DNA from: an uncultured bacterium
Lineage (GTDB): Bacteria > Bacteroidota > Bacteroidia > Bacteroidales > Bacteroidaceae
Direction of reading: 5' to 3'
DNA: 5,485 nt
Assembly (NCBI GenBank): GCA_905215575.1
Contig: CAJMQV010000131.1
Span: 1 to 5,485 of the forward strand
The notes beneath the pieces were generated by a model. That model searched no databases. It saw nothing but the letters and a program-made list of their open reading frames with translations, and was not told the origin of the DNA. A program made the translations under genes and the position numbers. This document shows, one piece after another, positions 5,453-5,485 of the stretch (the first letter of the stretch is position 1; each line of letters begins with the position of its first letter).

Positions 5453-5485
5453 CTATCGCAATTCCAAACTGTAGCCGACTTCACG
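5453..5485 (-). CDS. C-terminal end of a convergent gene, possibly another OmpR-family regulator
   Basis: Ten codons enter from the right edge and end with TAG at 5455..5453: REVGYSLELR. The pattern (V)REVGY followed by a hydrophobic strand is what OmpR/PhoB regulators show at the final wing of the DNA-binding domain. The local regulator ends with VKGLGYKLVL at the same place. The stop codon directly abuts the hairpin terminator, as expected for a real gene end. Ten residues cannot prove the family, so the assignment is tentative. Confidence 0.5.
   Translation of the reverse strand, partial: REVGYSLELR

Overview
This window looks like chromosomal or mobile-element DNA from a Clostridia-type Firmicute. 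The evidence is moderate-to-low G+C, strong AGGAGG-type Shine-Dalgarno sites before nearly every gene, tightly packed operons and a Gram-positive lipoprotein. It carries an antimicrobial-peptide (lantibiotic-type) sensing and resistance module. No lantibiotic precursor or modification-enzyme gene is visible, so it reads as a stand-alone resistance/immunity cassette rather than a producer cluster, as far as these 5.5 kb show.

Left arm (minus strand, 3087 down to the left edge): one operon, transcribed leftward. It encodes a LanF/BcrA-like ATPase, two six-helix permeases (LanE- and LanG-like), a 95-residue protein with three predicted membrane helices, and a 158-residue surface lipoprotein. A possible further gene runs off the left edge. 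The first three genes are joined by ATGA overlaps and the next two by gaps of 5 and 4 bases, so co-transcription is nearly certain. The F-E-G-small 3-TM order resembles NukFEG-NukH of the nukacin system. The lipoprotein resembles LanI-type immunity lipoproteins in size and position.

Centre (3088-3237): a 150-base divergent regulatory region. It has four pentamer direct repeats (ACCTT, ACCTT, ACCTT, ACTTT) spaced exactly 11 bp apart. This is the arrangement expected for tandem binding of an OmpR/PhoB-family regulator. The repeats lie just upstream of a TATACT -10 for the transporter operon. A good extended -10 (TGGTATAAT) serves the regulator genes on the other side.

Right arm (plus strand, 3238-5335): an OmpR-family response regulator and, one base later, a sensor histidine kinase with two membrane helices and a ~120-residue extracellular domain. 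The inferred circuit is that the kinase senses a peptide or the damage it causes and phosphorylates the regulator. The regulator then binds the 11-bp repeats and induces the transporter and its accessory proteins, which clear or sequester the peptide at the membrane.

Right edge (5336-5485): a strong 17-bp hairpin terminator is shared with a convergent gene. Only the last 10 codons of that gene are in the window, and they resemble the C-terminus of another OmpR-family regulator.
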